From Liolophura sinensis (taxonomy: Eukaryota > Mollusca > Polyplacophora > Chitonida > Chitonidae), in contig NC_088307.1 of NCBI RefSeq assembly GCF_032854445.1, positions 11,420,017-11,484,016 on the forward strand: 64,000 bases of DNA. The letters are read 5' to 3'. Within the stretch, counting starts at the first letter, position 1. Each line of letters opens with the position of its first letter. The translations under genes and the position numbers were made by a program. Under the pieces are notes generated by a model. It had not been told where the DNA came from, made no database searches, and saw only the letters and a program-made list of their open reading frames with translations. Shown in pieces: positions 1-11,577 of this stretch.

Positions 1-1949
1 GGTCAGTTGTCACTTACCAATCTTCATGAAAAACATAACTAGATTTTGGGAATCTGATAATTAGAGAAGAATATATTAGTGAGCATCTTTAGTTAATGCC
101 GAAGCAAGATTAAATATAGCTGCTAAAGCAGAGATGCCGGGGCTCAAGCCGGTATTGCCTGCCTATACGGTGTCGCTTCCGGTTACCTTAATGTTGTCCA
201 TGTATAGACACATAACCAACCTAATTGGAAAGCCTACAGTCTTCGTAGTCATCAGGACATTGTAAGTACACTGCATAGTGTGTATATATAGATTGCCAAA
301 CGGGGAAAATCTACCTTTTGACAATATTTGAGGGCGAGGATGTCCCCTCTTTTTCAACACAGCTCAACCATTTTCAGCACACATGGAGTACATGTAAAGC
401 GCTTTGCACTCAGTAATTTTCAGCTTTACGGCTGTAACAGTTTTCTGTCACGTGACCTGCAAATATGTGGGCGTTTTTTGGCGTTTTGATCGCAATTTGT
501 GACAAAAATATACATTGCAGAGCAAAAAAAAGACCGGATTCGTGATCAGGAGGTCAAATTACATCAGATAACTTGTAAAATATCACCAAATTCAAATTTT
601 TCGTTTTCCCATGACGTCATACCACATGTATTAGTCAGAGCCTAATTTGAATAAATATTGCATCCCTTTTCTGTCTAAATAGCCTCCATGGAACGCTTTT
701 TATGTGTGCTAAATTTCAAGTCAATCGTTTTTACTTTAGCCCATAATGGCCGCCAGATCTCCTGTGGTCTATTACATACCAAAGTTTCACCCAATTTTGT
801 TGAGACGTTTTTCAATTTTGAAAAATGAAAAATTGGCAATTTTTTTAGCATATACTACTTCCGGTTTGCTGACGCCACTTCCGACTGTGTAAAAGTTTTC
901 TACTTGCCTTGCGATGATGTTAGGCCTTAAGGTTGCATCTCTAGTTTCATTGGTTGAGGAGATATACCTATTTGAAGTTTTGATGACGTCACTTCGGGTG
1001 TTGCAAAAATTGCATTTTCAGAATCAGCGTCCAAAACCGCATCATATGGGACTATTTGCTCGACTTTTTCTTTGGAATTGTAGAAGTTATTAGCAAAAAA
1101 CTGATTTTTTTGTCACAATGGCGAGCTTCTACAATTTTCAACGGAGAAAGTTCTCGTTCTATCGGTATAGGTACTAACACGTTTGATAACGGTATTAGCA
1201 CCTACACCGAAAAGGCGCTAACTGAATAAACAGAAGTTGTAATTCATATATGTGTTAGGTTGTGACGAATATGGCCAGTCTTATATTAGGGAGTAGCTAT
1301 TTAGCGCAACGGTGCAAGCAATGTACATGGTATATAAATTAACCAGGTTTCAATCCCTGTGGTGGGCAGGGAATTCGTAGATTTTCTTACTCTCGCGGTT
1401 CATGGGACAATAGCTATATTGAGCGGCTAACGACGCGTTTACACAGTCCATTATCCGTTGAAGACTACATGTCTTTTACCGGTTTGGTGTGCATAAACGA
1501 ATATAATTAAGACATACAGTATAGCGAAAAAAACTAGAGCTGCCACCACGGTGTCAGAGCTGGCAAATGGTCACATGTAACCGCTGAAATAAGGCCTCTT
1601 GTCAATTTATCTCAGTTAGGGTTTTATTCTAACTGTTCATGTAAATGCATAAATAGTAACAAATTACAATGCACCAAGTACCATGGCTTAAAGAGAATTA
1701 GGTAAAAAAAATGCAGTCATGCTAATTGCAATTTATCTAAATTTTTATTAATTTATCTAAATAAAACTTTAATATTAAATAAAACCACCCATCATCGTGT
1801 ATATAAGTGAAAAATTCTTGGATATCGCGTTAAACAAATAGTCAAATAAATTCTAAAAAAATAATTAATAACTTCATGAAAAAAATCATATCCGTTTTCA
1901 TCACACTTTTAAGAGCACCTTCACGAAATCCGTGGCCGTTTCCTTCCAG
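1..1949. other. Non-coding upstream stretch, no gene seen
   Basis: No convincing exon is visible. The stretch is AT-rich. A tRNA-like patch near 1290-1375 has A-box-like and B-box-like (GGTTTCAATCC) segments but no foldable tRNA that I can support. Upstream exons of the gene starting at 1950 should lie here or left of the window, but I could not place a start codon. Confidence 0.5.
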
Positions 1950-4900
1950 GCTCTCAGCATGTCATCAATCCGGCGGAGTTTCCGGAAACCACCGATCTTA
2001 TGATGGACTTATTCGGCGTGATCGGGGAGTCGGCAGCCCTGAAAGGCTGTGTCAAGAAAGTCGCCACTCCTCTGGACAAGGCCATCCAATTTGCCAAGGA
2101 CGTGGCTGAGATCCACGATAAAATGAAGAAAATTGAGCAAAGGATTGAGGTCACGGTCGGGATTATGGAGGTAGTGATGATGATACCTTACGTGGGACAG
2201 GCGGCCTCTGTGGTGTTAGAGCCGACGGTGACTGTGCTCAACACTATCGACTCTGGGGTAAGATAATGGTGGGGCAGAAATGATGATACCTTACGTGGGA
2301 CAGGCGGCCTCTGTGGTGTTAGAGCCGACGGTGACTGTTCTCAACACTATCGACTCTGGGGTAAGATAATGGTGGGGCAGAAATGATGATACCGGTACCT
2401 TACGTGGGCAGGCGGCCTCTGTGGTGTTAGAACAGGCGGTGACTGTCCTCAACACTATCGACTCTGGGGTAAGATAATGGTGGGGCAGAAATGATGATAC
2501 CGGTACCTTACGTGGGACAGGCGGCCTCTGTGGTGTTAGAGCCGACGGTGACTGTCCTCAACATTATCGACTCTGGGGTAAGATAATGGTGGGGCAGAAA
2601 TGATGATACCGGTACCTTACGTGGGCAGGCGGCCTCTGTGATGTTAGAACAGGCGGTGACTGTCCTCAACACTATCGACTCTGGGGTAAGATAATGGTGG
2701 GGCAGAAATGATGATACCTTACGTGGGACAGGCGGCCTCTGTGGTGTTAGAGCCGACGGTGACTGTTCTCAACACTATCGACTCTGGGGTAAGATAATGG
2801 TGGGGCAGAAATGATGATACCTTACGTGGGACAGGCGGCCTCTGTGGTGTTAGAACAGGCGGTGACTGTCCTCAACACTATCGACTCTGGGGTAAGATAA
2901 TGGTGGGGCAGAAATGATGATACCGGTACCTTACGTGGGCAGGCGGCCTCTGTGGTGTTAGAGCCGACGGTGACTGTCCTCAACATTATCGACTCTGGGG
3001 TAAGATAATGGTGGGGCAGAAATGATGATACCGGTACCTTACGTGGGCAGGCGGCCTCTGTGGTGTTAGAACAGGCGGTGACTGTCCTCAACACTATCGA
3101 CTCTGGGGTAAGATAATGGTGGGGCAGAAATAATGATACTTTACGTGGGACAGGCGGCCTCTGTGGTGTTAGAGCCGACGGTGACTGTCCTCAACACTAT
3201 CGACTCTGGGGTAAGATAATGGTGGGGCTGAAATGATGATACCTTACGTGGGACAGGCGGCCTCTGTGGTGTTAGAACAGGCGGTGACTATCCTCAACAC
3301 TATTGACACCTGGGTAAGATAATGGTGGGGCAGAAATGGTGATACCTTACGTGGGACAGGCGGCCTCTGTGGTGTTAGAACAGGCGGTGACTGTCCTCAA
3401 CACTATCGACTCTGGAGTAAGATAATGGTGGGGCAGAAATGATGATACCTTACGTGGGCAGGCGGCCTCTGTGGTGTTAGAACAGGCGGTGACTGTCCTC
3501 AACACTATCGACTCTGGGGTAAGATAATGGTGGGGTAGAAATAATGACACATTTCGTGGGACAGGTGGCCTCTGTTGTGACTCTCCTCCACACTGTCAAC
3601 TCTGGGGTAAGTTAGTGCTGGGGTAGGGATGATGATACCACAAGTAAGGCAATCAGTGACATTTCTTAATACTATCAACTCTGAGGTAAGGTTGGTCCTA
3701 GAATGTTCAGGCAATTCATCAAAATATCATTGTAGACATAGACAAGCCATGAAGGTGTATGATATACATGATAATGAAAATAGAAATTCTTAGCTTAAAT
3801 ATTAAATACTTAGATTGTTTTTGCTAACAATTATATTATCATAAGAACTACAAGAACTGTAAGAACCATTATAAGAACTAAAACCGGATCAAAATACTTT
3901 ATCCTTGAATGACAAAAAGGGAGTACCCTTAGTAATTTCTGAATAGTCAGAAATATTTGTTCGGTTTGTAAGAAAAAAAATCAGCTACATATATATAATT
4001 TCACTTATTCATCTGCTGTCAAGGTGTCAAAAGTGGAGCCAGTTGTTGGGAAATTCGCCGGCTTGTTGGATAGATGGACGGAACCTCTGAAAACGGTAAA
4101 GGAAAAGGTGGAATGGGCGGAGAAAATCATCGGTAATTTCACAAAGGTTGTGTTTCTGGGTAAGTATAGTTGGCTATTGTCTTTTTTCCTTTTTCATCGA
4201 GTTTAGCTTTTATAACACTGCATTGACTATGACGAAAATTAAGCAAATGCTGTAGATTCATGAATTGTGAGTGAAAATGTTAAGATATGTAATGAAACAC
4301 TGATCACTAGATTTTCATTCCCTTCATGGTTTTGTGTCTCCAAGGTAAAGCCAAAGCCGCACCTGCTGAAAGGATGCTCGGATGCACTTCCGATTGGCCC
4401 ATAGGCGATGCTTTTACATAGGTAAATTTGTTTGTGAATTTGCACATGAAATATTCATGAGTGAACTGTTTATTAAGTTATACGTTTTATGTCCATCTTT
4501 TCCCAAGTTGAGGCTAAAGCTGGAGCGGCGGAAGGATGTGTGGACGCACTTCCAGCTGGTCGATCTCCGGCGATCCACGCCTTAGAAGGGGTGTCCAGGA
4601 AAATGGATGTCTTTCCAGAGGGTTTTGGTAAAGTTCTGGGAACAGTGAACAAGGGGTGTTCAAAAGTAGAGAACGTCCTGTCTAAACTCCATGTATTGCG
4701 CAGGCGCAGGGGATTACCGAAGCTAAGTGCAGTCAAACGTAAGTTTGTGTCGTCCTGTAGGTGCAACTGTGCCATGCCACTAAAATAGACGCTGCGTTGA
4801 GAATTTTTATAACGTAACTACCCCGCATGGATGAATATTACCAGTTGTGCTCTCTTCTGTTCTTATAGCATTTGGAGAGATTCTCATCTTGCAAGGGGAA

Positions 4901-7661
4901 ATGTTCATTTTTTTGCATAATTTTCTAATGTCTTTCATTGCCTGTCGGAAAGAAACGAATTTATTAACATGTTTTGAAACTTAATTACGCATTATTCGAA
5001 AACCGTTTCTGTTCCCATTTTCATAATGATTCTAGCAAGATGCATCCGTCATTTACTTTACAAATCTTATTGTATACACAGTTGGGAAGTCCCTTTGAAA
5101 CAGTGTAACCGTGTGACTACTTTTGTTCCAAATGATACGGCGACGCATGGGATTCTAAACGGCACACCTCATGGCTGAAAGACTTTGCTATAAAAAGGAG
5201 TCTTTCTCGTTTCTGAATCAAACACCTTCCATTAGAGTCCAAGGCTTCCATACCATGTAACTAGCCATAGAATAGGCCACAACACAAAGTTACTCATTTT
5301 CTATAATTTGAATCAGACAGAAAATAAAATTAGAAAAGTGCTTTGCATTGCCATTTTCTCATTCATCTTTAAGTATCAAGGGCCAGTTTCACAAAGCAGG
5401 TTTTTGTACTGGTGTCAATACTTAAAAGCTCGATATAATCTGCAGATTGCAGTTCAGTTTTTTTATATATTTGCCTTAACATATTTTGCCACACATGCGC
5501 AGTGTTTCCAATTTTAATTTATTTTATTTATTTGATTTGTGTTTTACACCGTACTCAAGAATATTTCTCTTATACAACGGCGGCCAGCATTATAGTGGGG
5601 TGAGCTCCAATTTTAACTTATATGCTTCATAAATAAGCGGTTAAATCTTAGGGCGAAACTGCGTTCGTGGAAGGAGGGGGACTTTTGAAGACGTTTTTTC
5701 TCACCCACACTCCCTTTCTCTCTCTCTCTTTCTCTCTCTCTACTTTGACTCAGATGTCCTGGACGCAATCCTGAATGCTTTTGGTCCGCTCGGGCACTTC
5801 TTGGACAAGGTGGATCACATTCTGCACAAGAAGTTCTGTCTCATCCACAGGCATGTCTGTAATTTTTTCCACAGTAAAGCTTTACTTTCAAAGAAAGGTG
5901 ATCTTCGCCATTGACGTAGTTTGATTCAGAGTATGTCGTTAAGCGATAAGGAAATAAATCGTCGCATTCTTTGAACGTAGGGGAGGAGGGGGTGGGTCAA
6001 GTTTTCACGTCAAATTGATCACTTTCTTATAAATTATACATATCGTATCTTCTAAAAGCTGCAATAACTTAAAGGTCTTTTTAGTCATTAAGTGTAAGAA
6101 ATCGAACGTTCATATAGCCAGCAGGAGCTTTCTGGTTTTAACAATGTCTCTTCTTTCTCGTATGATTCTATTATGGGACTATTATATGGAGATACTGTGC
6201 TTGCAGTTTGGGGAAGTTGGTGGAGGAAGTCGGAGAGAAAGTAATCGACGGCGCTGAAAAAGTCCTAAAAGGAGCAGAGCATCTCGGGAAAGAAGTCCTT
6301 AAAGGGGCTAAGCACTTTGTGGACGAAGCCGGACATGTGTGGGCAGAAATCGAAGAAGGGGCGGAGCATGTTTTGCACGAGGTAGGACACGGCCTCGAAC
6401 ATGCTGGCAAGGAAATCGCCAAGGGGGCTGAACACGTTGGTAAAGAAGTCGTGAAAGGCGCGGAACACGTGGCCCATGAGGTTGGAAAAGGCGCTGAACA
6501 CGTGGCCCACGAGGTAGTGAAAGGAGCGGAACACGTAGGCCATGAGGTTGCAAAGGGCGCTGAACACGTGGCTCACGAAGTTGGTAAAGGTATCTCACAC
6601 GTGGGTCACGAAGTGTCGCACGCAATTCACCACGTTGGACACGTGATCCACCACATATTTGGCCGTCGGAATGCAGTGGATAAGTACTATCTCATCGATG
6701 GAAAGTTGTACGTACTGGTTGATGTGAGTAGTGGGTGGTCTTCAAAATCTTTGATTTTGAATCTCTTTGAATCGAATAACATAAAACGTAACTAGACAAT
6801 TGATTCGTTAAATATTATTTCAGGAAAAATTTTAAATATACAGTCAAATTATTCTTGTGCCAAATACAGGTAAAGCGAAAGAATAAATATTTCAAGTTTC
6901 TGATTGTTTATTTGCCTTAGAAGGAACAGACGTATATCCCGTGTGTATAGGCCTATTTTGTTTAATTGTATTCCTTAGATTCTGTTATTAATCTCACGAT
7001 CTTTATCATAAGCGTTGGCGCGTACGTCGGAAATTTTTTAAAGATAGTACAATTATAGGCAGTCGTTCAAAGCTTCTCAAATTTTACTAATAATACAGAA
7101 CCCTTAGTGGAAGATACATACAACATACATATTCAGGGTGTCTGAAGTCCTTATCTCCATTTACCCCCAGGGGCTAATTTGTGCATCACACTCAAAAAAT
7201 CAATTCTTCACAGGGTAATGTGGATACCCGCTCGCGCAGAGGGCTTGATATCTGCATCCGGGTCAGCGACATTCTGAAGGGAGTTAACTACGTCACAGGG
7301 GGATTAATGAGCAAGGCACAGTCTTTGATTGATGCTGTTTTTCCACGGGAAGAGTCCATTCCATATTCCAGGTAAAGCTGACAGCTTAGAAATGTCATGC
7401 TATGTTTTAATGCGTTTCTTTACTAATGGCGATGTATGGAAAACTTACGGACACACACATGTTTGTGTCGTTTGTTGGTAACAATTTATCGTCGCTCGTT
7501 TTCAGCATGACTTTGATCCTATTACGACGATGTCTCCTTGTAGAAAGAAAGTCTGTCTCAATCAGTTATGAGCACAAATTGGCAACAGCTCCATATCGTC
7601 TTGGACTCATCGCCTACGTTAAGAAAAGGATGTTCAATATTCGACCGACTGACTCACCATA
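1950..7661 (+). CDS. Multi-exon gene, Lys/His-rich helical protein with 11-residue repeats (unrecognised; incomplete both ends)
   Basis: Exons inferred by splice sites and phase: 1950-2257, 4024-4159, 4508-4738, 5754-5897, 6207-6723, 7214-7371 and possibly 7506-7661 running into the gap. Phases agree at each junction except 5897/6207. The first visible exon follows TTTCCTTCCAG and encodes an amphipathic helix (KKVATPLDKAIQFAKDVAEI). The second continues in kind (VSKVEPVVGKFAGLLDRWTE). The 6.2-kb exon holds His-rich 11-mers. The 7214 exon is open to TCCAG/GTAAAG. No enzyme motif or known domain is recognised. The N-terminus is missing, so secretion cannot be judged. The composition suggests a helical or lipid/surface-binding structural protein; that is inference only. 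The whole chain may be one gene, but no transcript proves it. Confidence 0.6.
2175..3690 (+). repeat. Tandem array (~15 copies, ~100-110 bp) repeating an exon 3' end plus its 5' splice site
   Basis: The unit repeats the last ~80 bp of the 1950-2257 exon and ~25 bp of intron. Each copy carries GACTCTGGGGTAAGATAATG or a near variant, seen at about 2249, 2348, 2458, 2569, 2676, 2782, 2886, 2992, 3099, 3200, 3308, 3408, 3512, 3598 and 3677. Two forms, with GAGCCGACGG or GAACAGGCGG, alternate from the second to the eleventh copy. The last two copies are strongly diverged. The in-frame TAA three codons into the intron (GTA AGA TAA) means simple read-through stops translation. Confidence 0.9.
4345..4411 (+). 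pseudogene. Diverged duplicate of the 4508 exon start, with in-frame stop
   Basis: After an acceptor-like TCTCCAAG, this 67-bp segment resembles the start of the 4508-4738 exon: both read roughly AGG.TAAAGC...GCACCTGCTGAAAGGATG followed by GCACTTCC and a GGCGAT. In the frame set by the previous exon (phase 1) it ends in TAG just before GTAAAT. It is most simply a decayed exon duplicate lying in the intron; a rarely used alternative exon ending the protein early is possible. Confidence 0.45.
6207..6723 (+). CDS. Exon encoding His/Lys-rich 11-residue repeats
   Basis: Preceded by GTGCTTGCAG and followed by GAT/GTGAGT. From codon 6208 it is open for 172 codons. About ten near-11-residue units are visible, of the type KGAEHVAHEVG, KGAEHVGKEVV, KGAEHLGKEVL and KGISHVGHEVS, giving a 33-bp DNA periodicity. 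The segment ends in a His-rich tail (HHVGHVIHHIFGRR) and a distinct non-repeat end (DKYYLIDGKLYVLVD). Eleven-residue amphipathic helix repeats are known in synucleins, apolipoproteins and LEA proteins; similarity here is of periodicity only. The unusual His content could mean metal binding or pH response (inference). The exon starts in phase 2, whereas the preceding donor gives phase 1, so an exon is missing or one base is wrong. Confidence 0.7.
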
Positions 7662-7861
7662 NNNNNNNNNNNNNNNNNNNNNNNNNNNNNNNNNNNNNNN
7701 NNNNNNNNNNNNNNNNNNNNNNNNNNNNNNNNNNNNNNNNNNNNNNNNNNNNNNNNNNNNNNNNNNNNNNNNNNNNNNNNNNNNNNNNNNNNNNNNNNNN
7801 NNNNNNNNNNNNNNNNNNNNNNNNNNNNNNNNNNNNNNNNNNNNNNNNNNNNNNNNNNNNN
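7662..7861. other. Assembly gap (200 N)
   Basis: A run of exactly 200 N. It interrupts a possible exon (7506-7661, after CGTTTTCAG, open to the gap) and begins abruptly at a block duplicated at 27.3 kb. Confidence 0.99.
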
Positions 7862-8200
7862 TTGCCCTTGTCAACGACTGTGACGTCACCAGCTGACGTA
7901 ACAATTCTGGTAGAAATGCACAAGTCTTGTGTGTCACCATCCCCGGCCTTCTGTCGACGACAGCAATTCTGACGTCATGACGTCACAGACAGACTCAATA
8001 CTTGCCACAAATGTGAGGGATGTCCAGCTTGCGTGTTCACAAGAATATTGAACATAATCGGTGCAATAATGATATTTTCATGTAGTCTTTGTCGTTCATT
8101 TTAGTACAGTATATGTAAAAAAGATGAAAATATAAATCTCAGAAGCTTAGATAATGAAAATAGCTCATTATGTTTATTCTATTTTACATAGCTTACACAT
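7862..8200. repeat. Duplicated block A, copy 1 (promoter-like, CRE-rich)
   Basis: Near-identical over ~300 bp to 27313-27650, from TTGCCCTTGTCAACGACTG to the area of GAAGCTTAGATAAT, then diverging. In the second copy this block is the sequence immediately upstream of the start codon of the secreted-protein gene. Here the corresponding first exon would fall in the N gap, so a paralogous first exon may be hidden there. Confidence 0.85.
7881..7985. promoter_or_regulatory. Cluster of CRE palindromes (copy 1)
   Basis: TGACGTCA occurs at 7881-7888 and twice back to back at 7970-7977 and 7978-7985; TGACGTA lies at 7894-7900. TGACGTCA is the CREB/ATF binding consensus. Occupancy is inferred from sequence only. 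Confidence 0.5.
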
Positions 8201-8737
8201 ATTTCATGTGTCATATATTTTGTTAGGGTATCGGTATAATAAGCCAAAATCAATTCCCTATAACCAGCCTAACCTGGGTCAAACAGAGTAACACTGTCGA
8301 ACACTCAGATCGTTGGTTTAACAATTTAATAAATCAAAAAGGAAAATAACGATTTAAACTGCAAATAACAATGCGCAGGATATATAAATAATAAATGTTA
8401 CAATAAATGCCGGCAGCTTACTCGTATGCACACATACTTTATATGTGGGTTACGCTACAATCTTTAACTTGTCTTTCTGTCTTTGTCCAGTCGGCCCTGA
8501 AGTATTCCAATCCATTCTCTGGACGCCCGTTTCCTCTTTACAGGCGGAGTTTGTTGATCTCCCCCAACCATAACCCGGTTGAATCCTCCGACTCGTCTTA
8601 CTAAGGGAAGGTTGATAGTCATCTGGTATCGAGGACCACAAATCCTCCAGCAAGTGGTTAATGGCAGAATGTCCGCCAACAATCACCCGTTAGTCCCTGG
8701 TTTGCTAATAAGTAAAAATTACACCGGCATTTCCACT
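8201..8737. other. Intergenic, no gene seen
   Basis: AT-rich stretch between duplicated block A and the SINE. Only short chance ORFs are present; no splice-flanked open frame was found. Confidence 0.5.
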
Positions 8738-8749
8738 CCAAAGGTACTA

Positions 8750-9027
8750 AAGGGCCTCCGTGGCTCAGTTGGTTAGTGAGCTAGCACAGGGTATTGACCC
8801 AGGAGTTTCTCACCAATGCGGTCGCTGTGAGTTCAAGTCCAGCTCATGCTGGCTTCCTCTCCGGTCGCAAGTGGGAAGGGTCTGCTAAAAACTGCGGATT
8901 GTCGTGGGTTTCCCCCTGGCTCTGTCCAGTTTTCTCCCCCCATAATGCTGGCCGCCGTCGTATAAGTGAAATATTCTTGAGTACGGCGTAAAACACCAAT
9001 CAAATACCGGTAATAAATAAATAAATA
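8750..9027 (+). mobile_element. tRNA-derived SINE, full length, with 13-bp target duplication
   Basis: The head GGCCTCCGTGGCTCAGTTGG carries a tRNA A box, GTGAGTTCAAGTCC acts as B box, and the tail ends in an AATAAATAAATA run. The flank CCAAAGGTACTAA (from 8738) recurs at 9028, where it is interrupted by the gypsy LTR and completed after 19670. This is the reference copy of the SINE family in this window. Confidence 0.9.
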
Positions 9028-9037
9028 CCAAAGGTAC

Positions 9038-11092
9038 TGTAGCGATTTGTTGTTATATATATATATATATATCTTCTTAACGATACAGATATCCCAGGTC
9101 CAAATCACACCATTTACTACAGGGGAAAGCACAATATTGGTAGCGTGAAGCACCCAGTGTCGAACTCTGGAACAATATCTGTATACTGCCTGGAGACGTT
9201 CGCTACTATGGATTCTTTTGAATGTCAGCTCGGTCAGTCCGTGTCATTCAGTAGTATGTTTGGGAAAACAACTCGTTAGCTGTGAACTTCGAATAACCAA
9301 GAAAAGTCTGATTTTTAAGGTTCAACAAACAGCAGCAACAGTTTTATTAAAATAGAGTGACAGGAGTATGTTAATATATATATATATGTAAAAGTGCCAG
9401 TACTGTGTACAACATCTGTACTTCAGATGGTTCAGATAACTGTGTTAGGGATATCTCAGGGAGGTATTAAACCTAGTGCTGCTGTGATAGTGGTATGTCC
9501 TACTGGTGTTATATAGACAATATGTCAGCCATGTGTGGGGACATTATCAGTAAATAATACTTTCAGGTCTTCTCTGGGAGTAACAGTTCCAGAATTGGTC
9601 CAGTAATAACTTGGGAAAACGAGTTCCAAATTCTGGGACTCGGCGTCTCACTGTGCCGAAACTGGGAATCCCAGTCCCACTATTGCTCAGGGGCACTTAT
9701 GCACAAATTCTCCCAGTATAAATGTTTCAGCTCATACTTGGGAATTATAAAATTTTGGTCCAGAAAATCCCAGTTACAAACTATTGAGATATACTGTCAC
9801 AATCATGGTTGGGAATATCAGTCTCACAGCCTGGGAAAGTCAGTCCCACAGCCTGGGAACACTTGTGTCACAATTTGGAACTAGCAGTCCCACTGTCTCT
9901 AGGTATGCTCTAAAGCTGAAATCCCACTTCAGTGCTGACAACTTATCTAGCTACCACTTTACACTGCTTATATACATATAAAATACCTGCCTTAGAAAGC
10001 TAACTAGGTGGAAATTTAGATGTTAACACGACGGTGGTCCGAGATCATCTGGGACTGAAAGTGGGAATTTGCCCAGTATTTATAGTCTACGCTCATAAAT
10101 ATTCATGAGTACCAAGGATGGTACTCAGAGCACTGATTGGCTAATACCAAAGTAACAACATCTGTGTATAGAAATACTATACATGTACATGCGTATCTAA
10201 TGTCATGGCACATTTTTTTTTCTTTTTCTTAATAATGGAAAGATGAACAATAACTTGTAGGTAGAAAGGAGATAAGCCTGTGGAGTGAAACTATTTACTT
10301 TCGCAAATAAAAGTTAATGCCCCTTTTGAAACTCTTCAATATGAGTTTAACACTAAAGGATGTCGTAAAGTAGACAATCTCGTCTAGCGACAGTTCACCG
10401 TGAACGACGATCGTGCGCGGCGAAGCAACAACAACAACAACAACAAAAAATGATTTAGTGTCTTAAACTTGGTACAAAGGACGTTTTATGCCAAAATCAT
10501 GCCACAGTCAGTGAGTACTAATGTTGTTTTAACTGGAAAGATGCCGTACGTGGTTTGTTACAGCAAGAATATGTCCAAAAGTAATGGAAACTCTACTCGA
10601 ATTTGTCACTTCAAAATATTAACAATGGCGGATGTTTCGCCAAACTTAAGGTCGCTAAAAAAAACTGTTGTTTGCAACCTAGTCAAACAATATCTGATCA
10701 CCAAGCTTGGAGAGAAACTCCTTCAACATGTCAGTGTATTATACGTGAAATATGGTGTTCTAATTAAGTCATCAAGTGTTAAAATTCTTACGTTGGAAGG
10801 GACAGGGGTCCACGGAAACTGTGTCCTTCAAAAGTTATATTAAGGCGCCAAAAACAACTTGCTCTCATGAGTCCACAAAATATCCTGTCTCTATATGTTA
10901 CAAAAAAAATATATATATATTTCAAAATATTCCACAAAAATTCTAATTTAATTTAAGGATATGTCTAACCCATAAAAATTTACATTCTACCGGTAAAACC
11001 TGTGTCTACGTTATGGACAAGGCAGAAAATTAACCCCTAACCTCCCATGCAATTATATGAAATAATATACTGTCTCTAGCAAAATCGCCACA
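9038..11092 (-). repeat. LTR (3' LTR in element sense)
   Basis: 2055 bp, begins TGTAGCGATTTG and ends ATCGCCACA. It matches 17610-19666 with scattered substitutions and small indels. A 124-codon ORF (10469-10843) occurs in both LTRs but has no recognisable domain and is not called as a gene. Confidence 0.95.
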
Positions 11093-11107
11093 TCACCCCC
11101 TCCTACA
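11093..11107 (-). other. Polypurine tract of the gypsy element
   Basis: On the minus strand, AGGAGGGGGTGA abuts the inner end of the LTR (TGTGGCGATT). Its position and composition fit the plus-strand primer of an LTR retroelement. Confidence 0.65.
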
Positions 11108-11577
11108 AATAATGCTCGTCCCGAGCACTGCAGTGCTAGAGACAAAATACATCATGGAAAGGACATCGCACATGGTAACAGGTGAGTTATTATCACCTGT
11201 CAAAAATACTGTACCAGTATCATAATCATAAACCATATGTATATAATTGTGGAACAAGATACATTAGTACTGAAACTCACAATTATCAGTTCTAGATAAC
11301 TGTATCTCAACAGTCCTTGGTAACCTGAAATGTTCAGATAATGTTCATAGTTCATGTATCTGTTCTGACTAGACCCTTGTCTCTATATACAGGCATGGGT
11401 ATGGATTATGTAACTACAATTCTAAACTTTAATATGAATAGGGTGAGAACTAATAATGAAATTTCGATTTTGTGTCCTAAAATGTTCACTCTTCAAGGAT
11501 TCTTCTGTTCCCACACAGCGGAATGCCACCGGCGACTTGATAATCTCCTCCTTGACCGTGGTCACCTTACCTCCCTC

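Noticed and set aside
1290..1375. Possible tRNA or SINE head with GGTTTCAATCC
   Set aside because: No convincing cloverleaf and no tail or target duplication found.
10469..10843. 124-codon ORF present in both LTRs
   Set aside because: Sits wholly in non-coding LTR sequence, has no domain, and its duplication is explained by the LTR pair.
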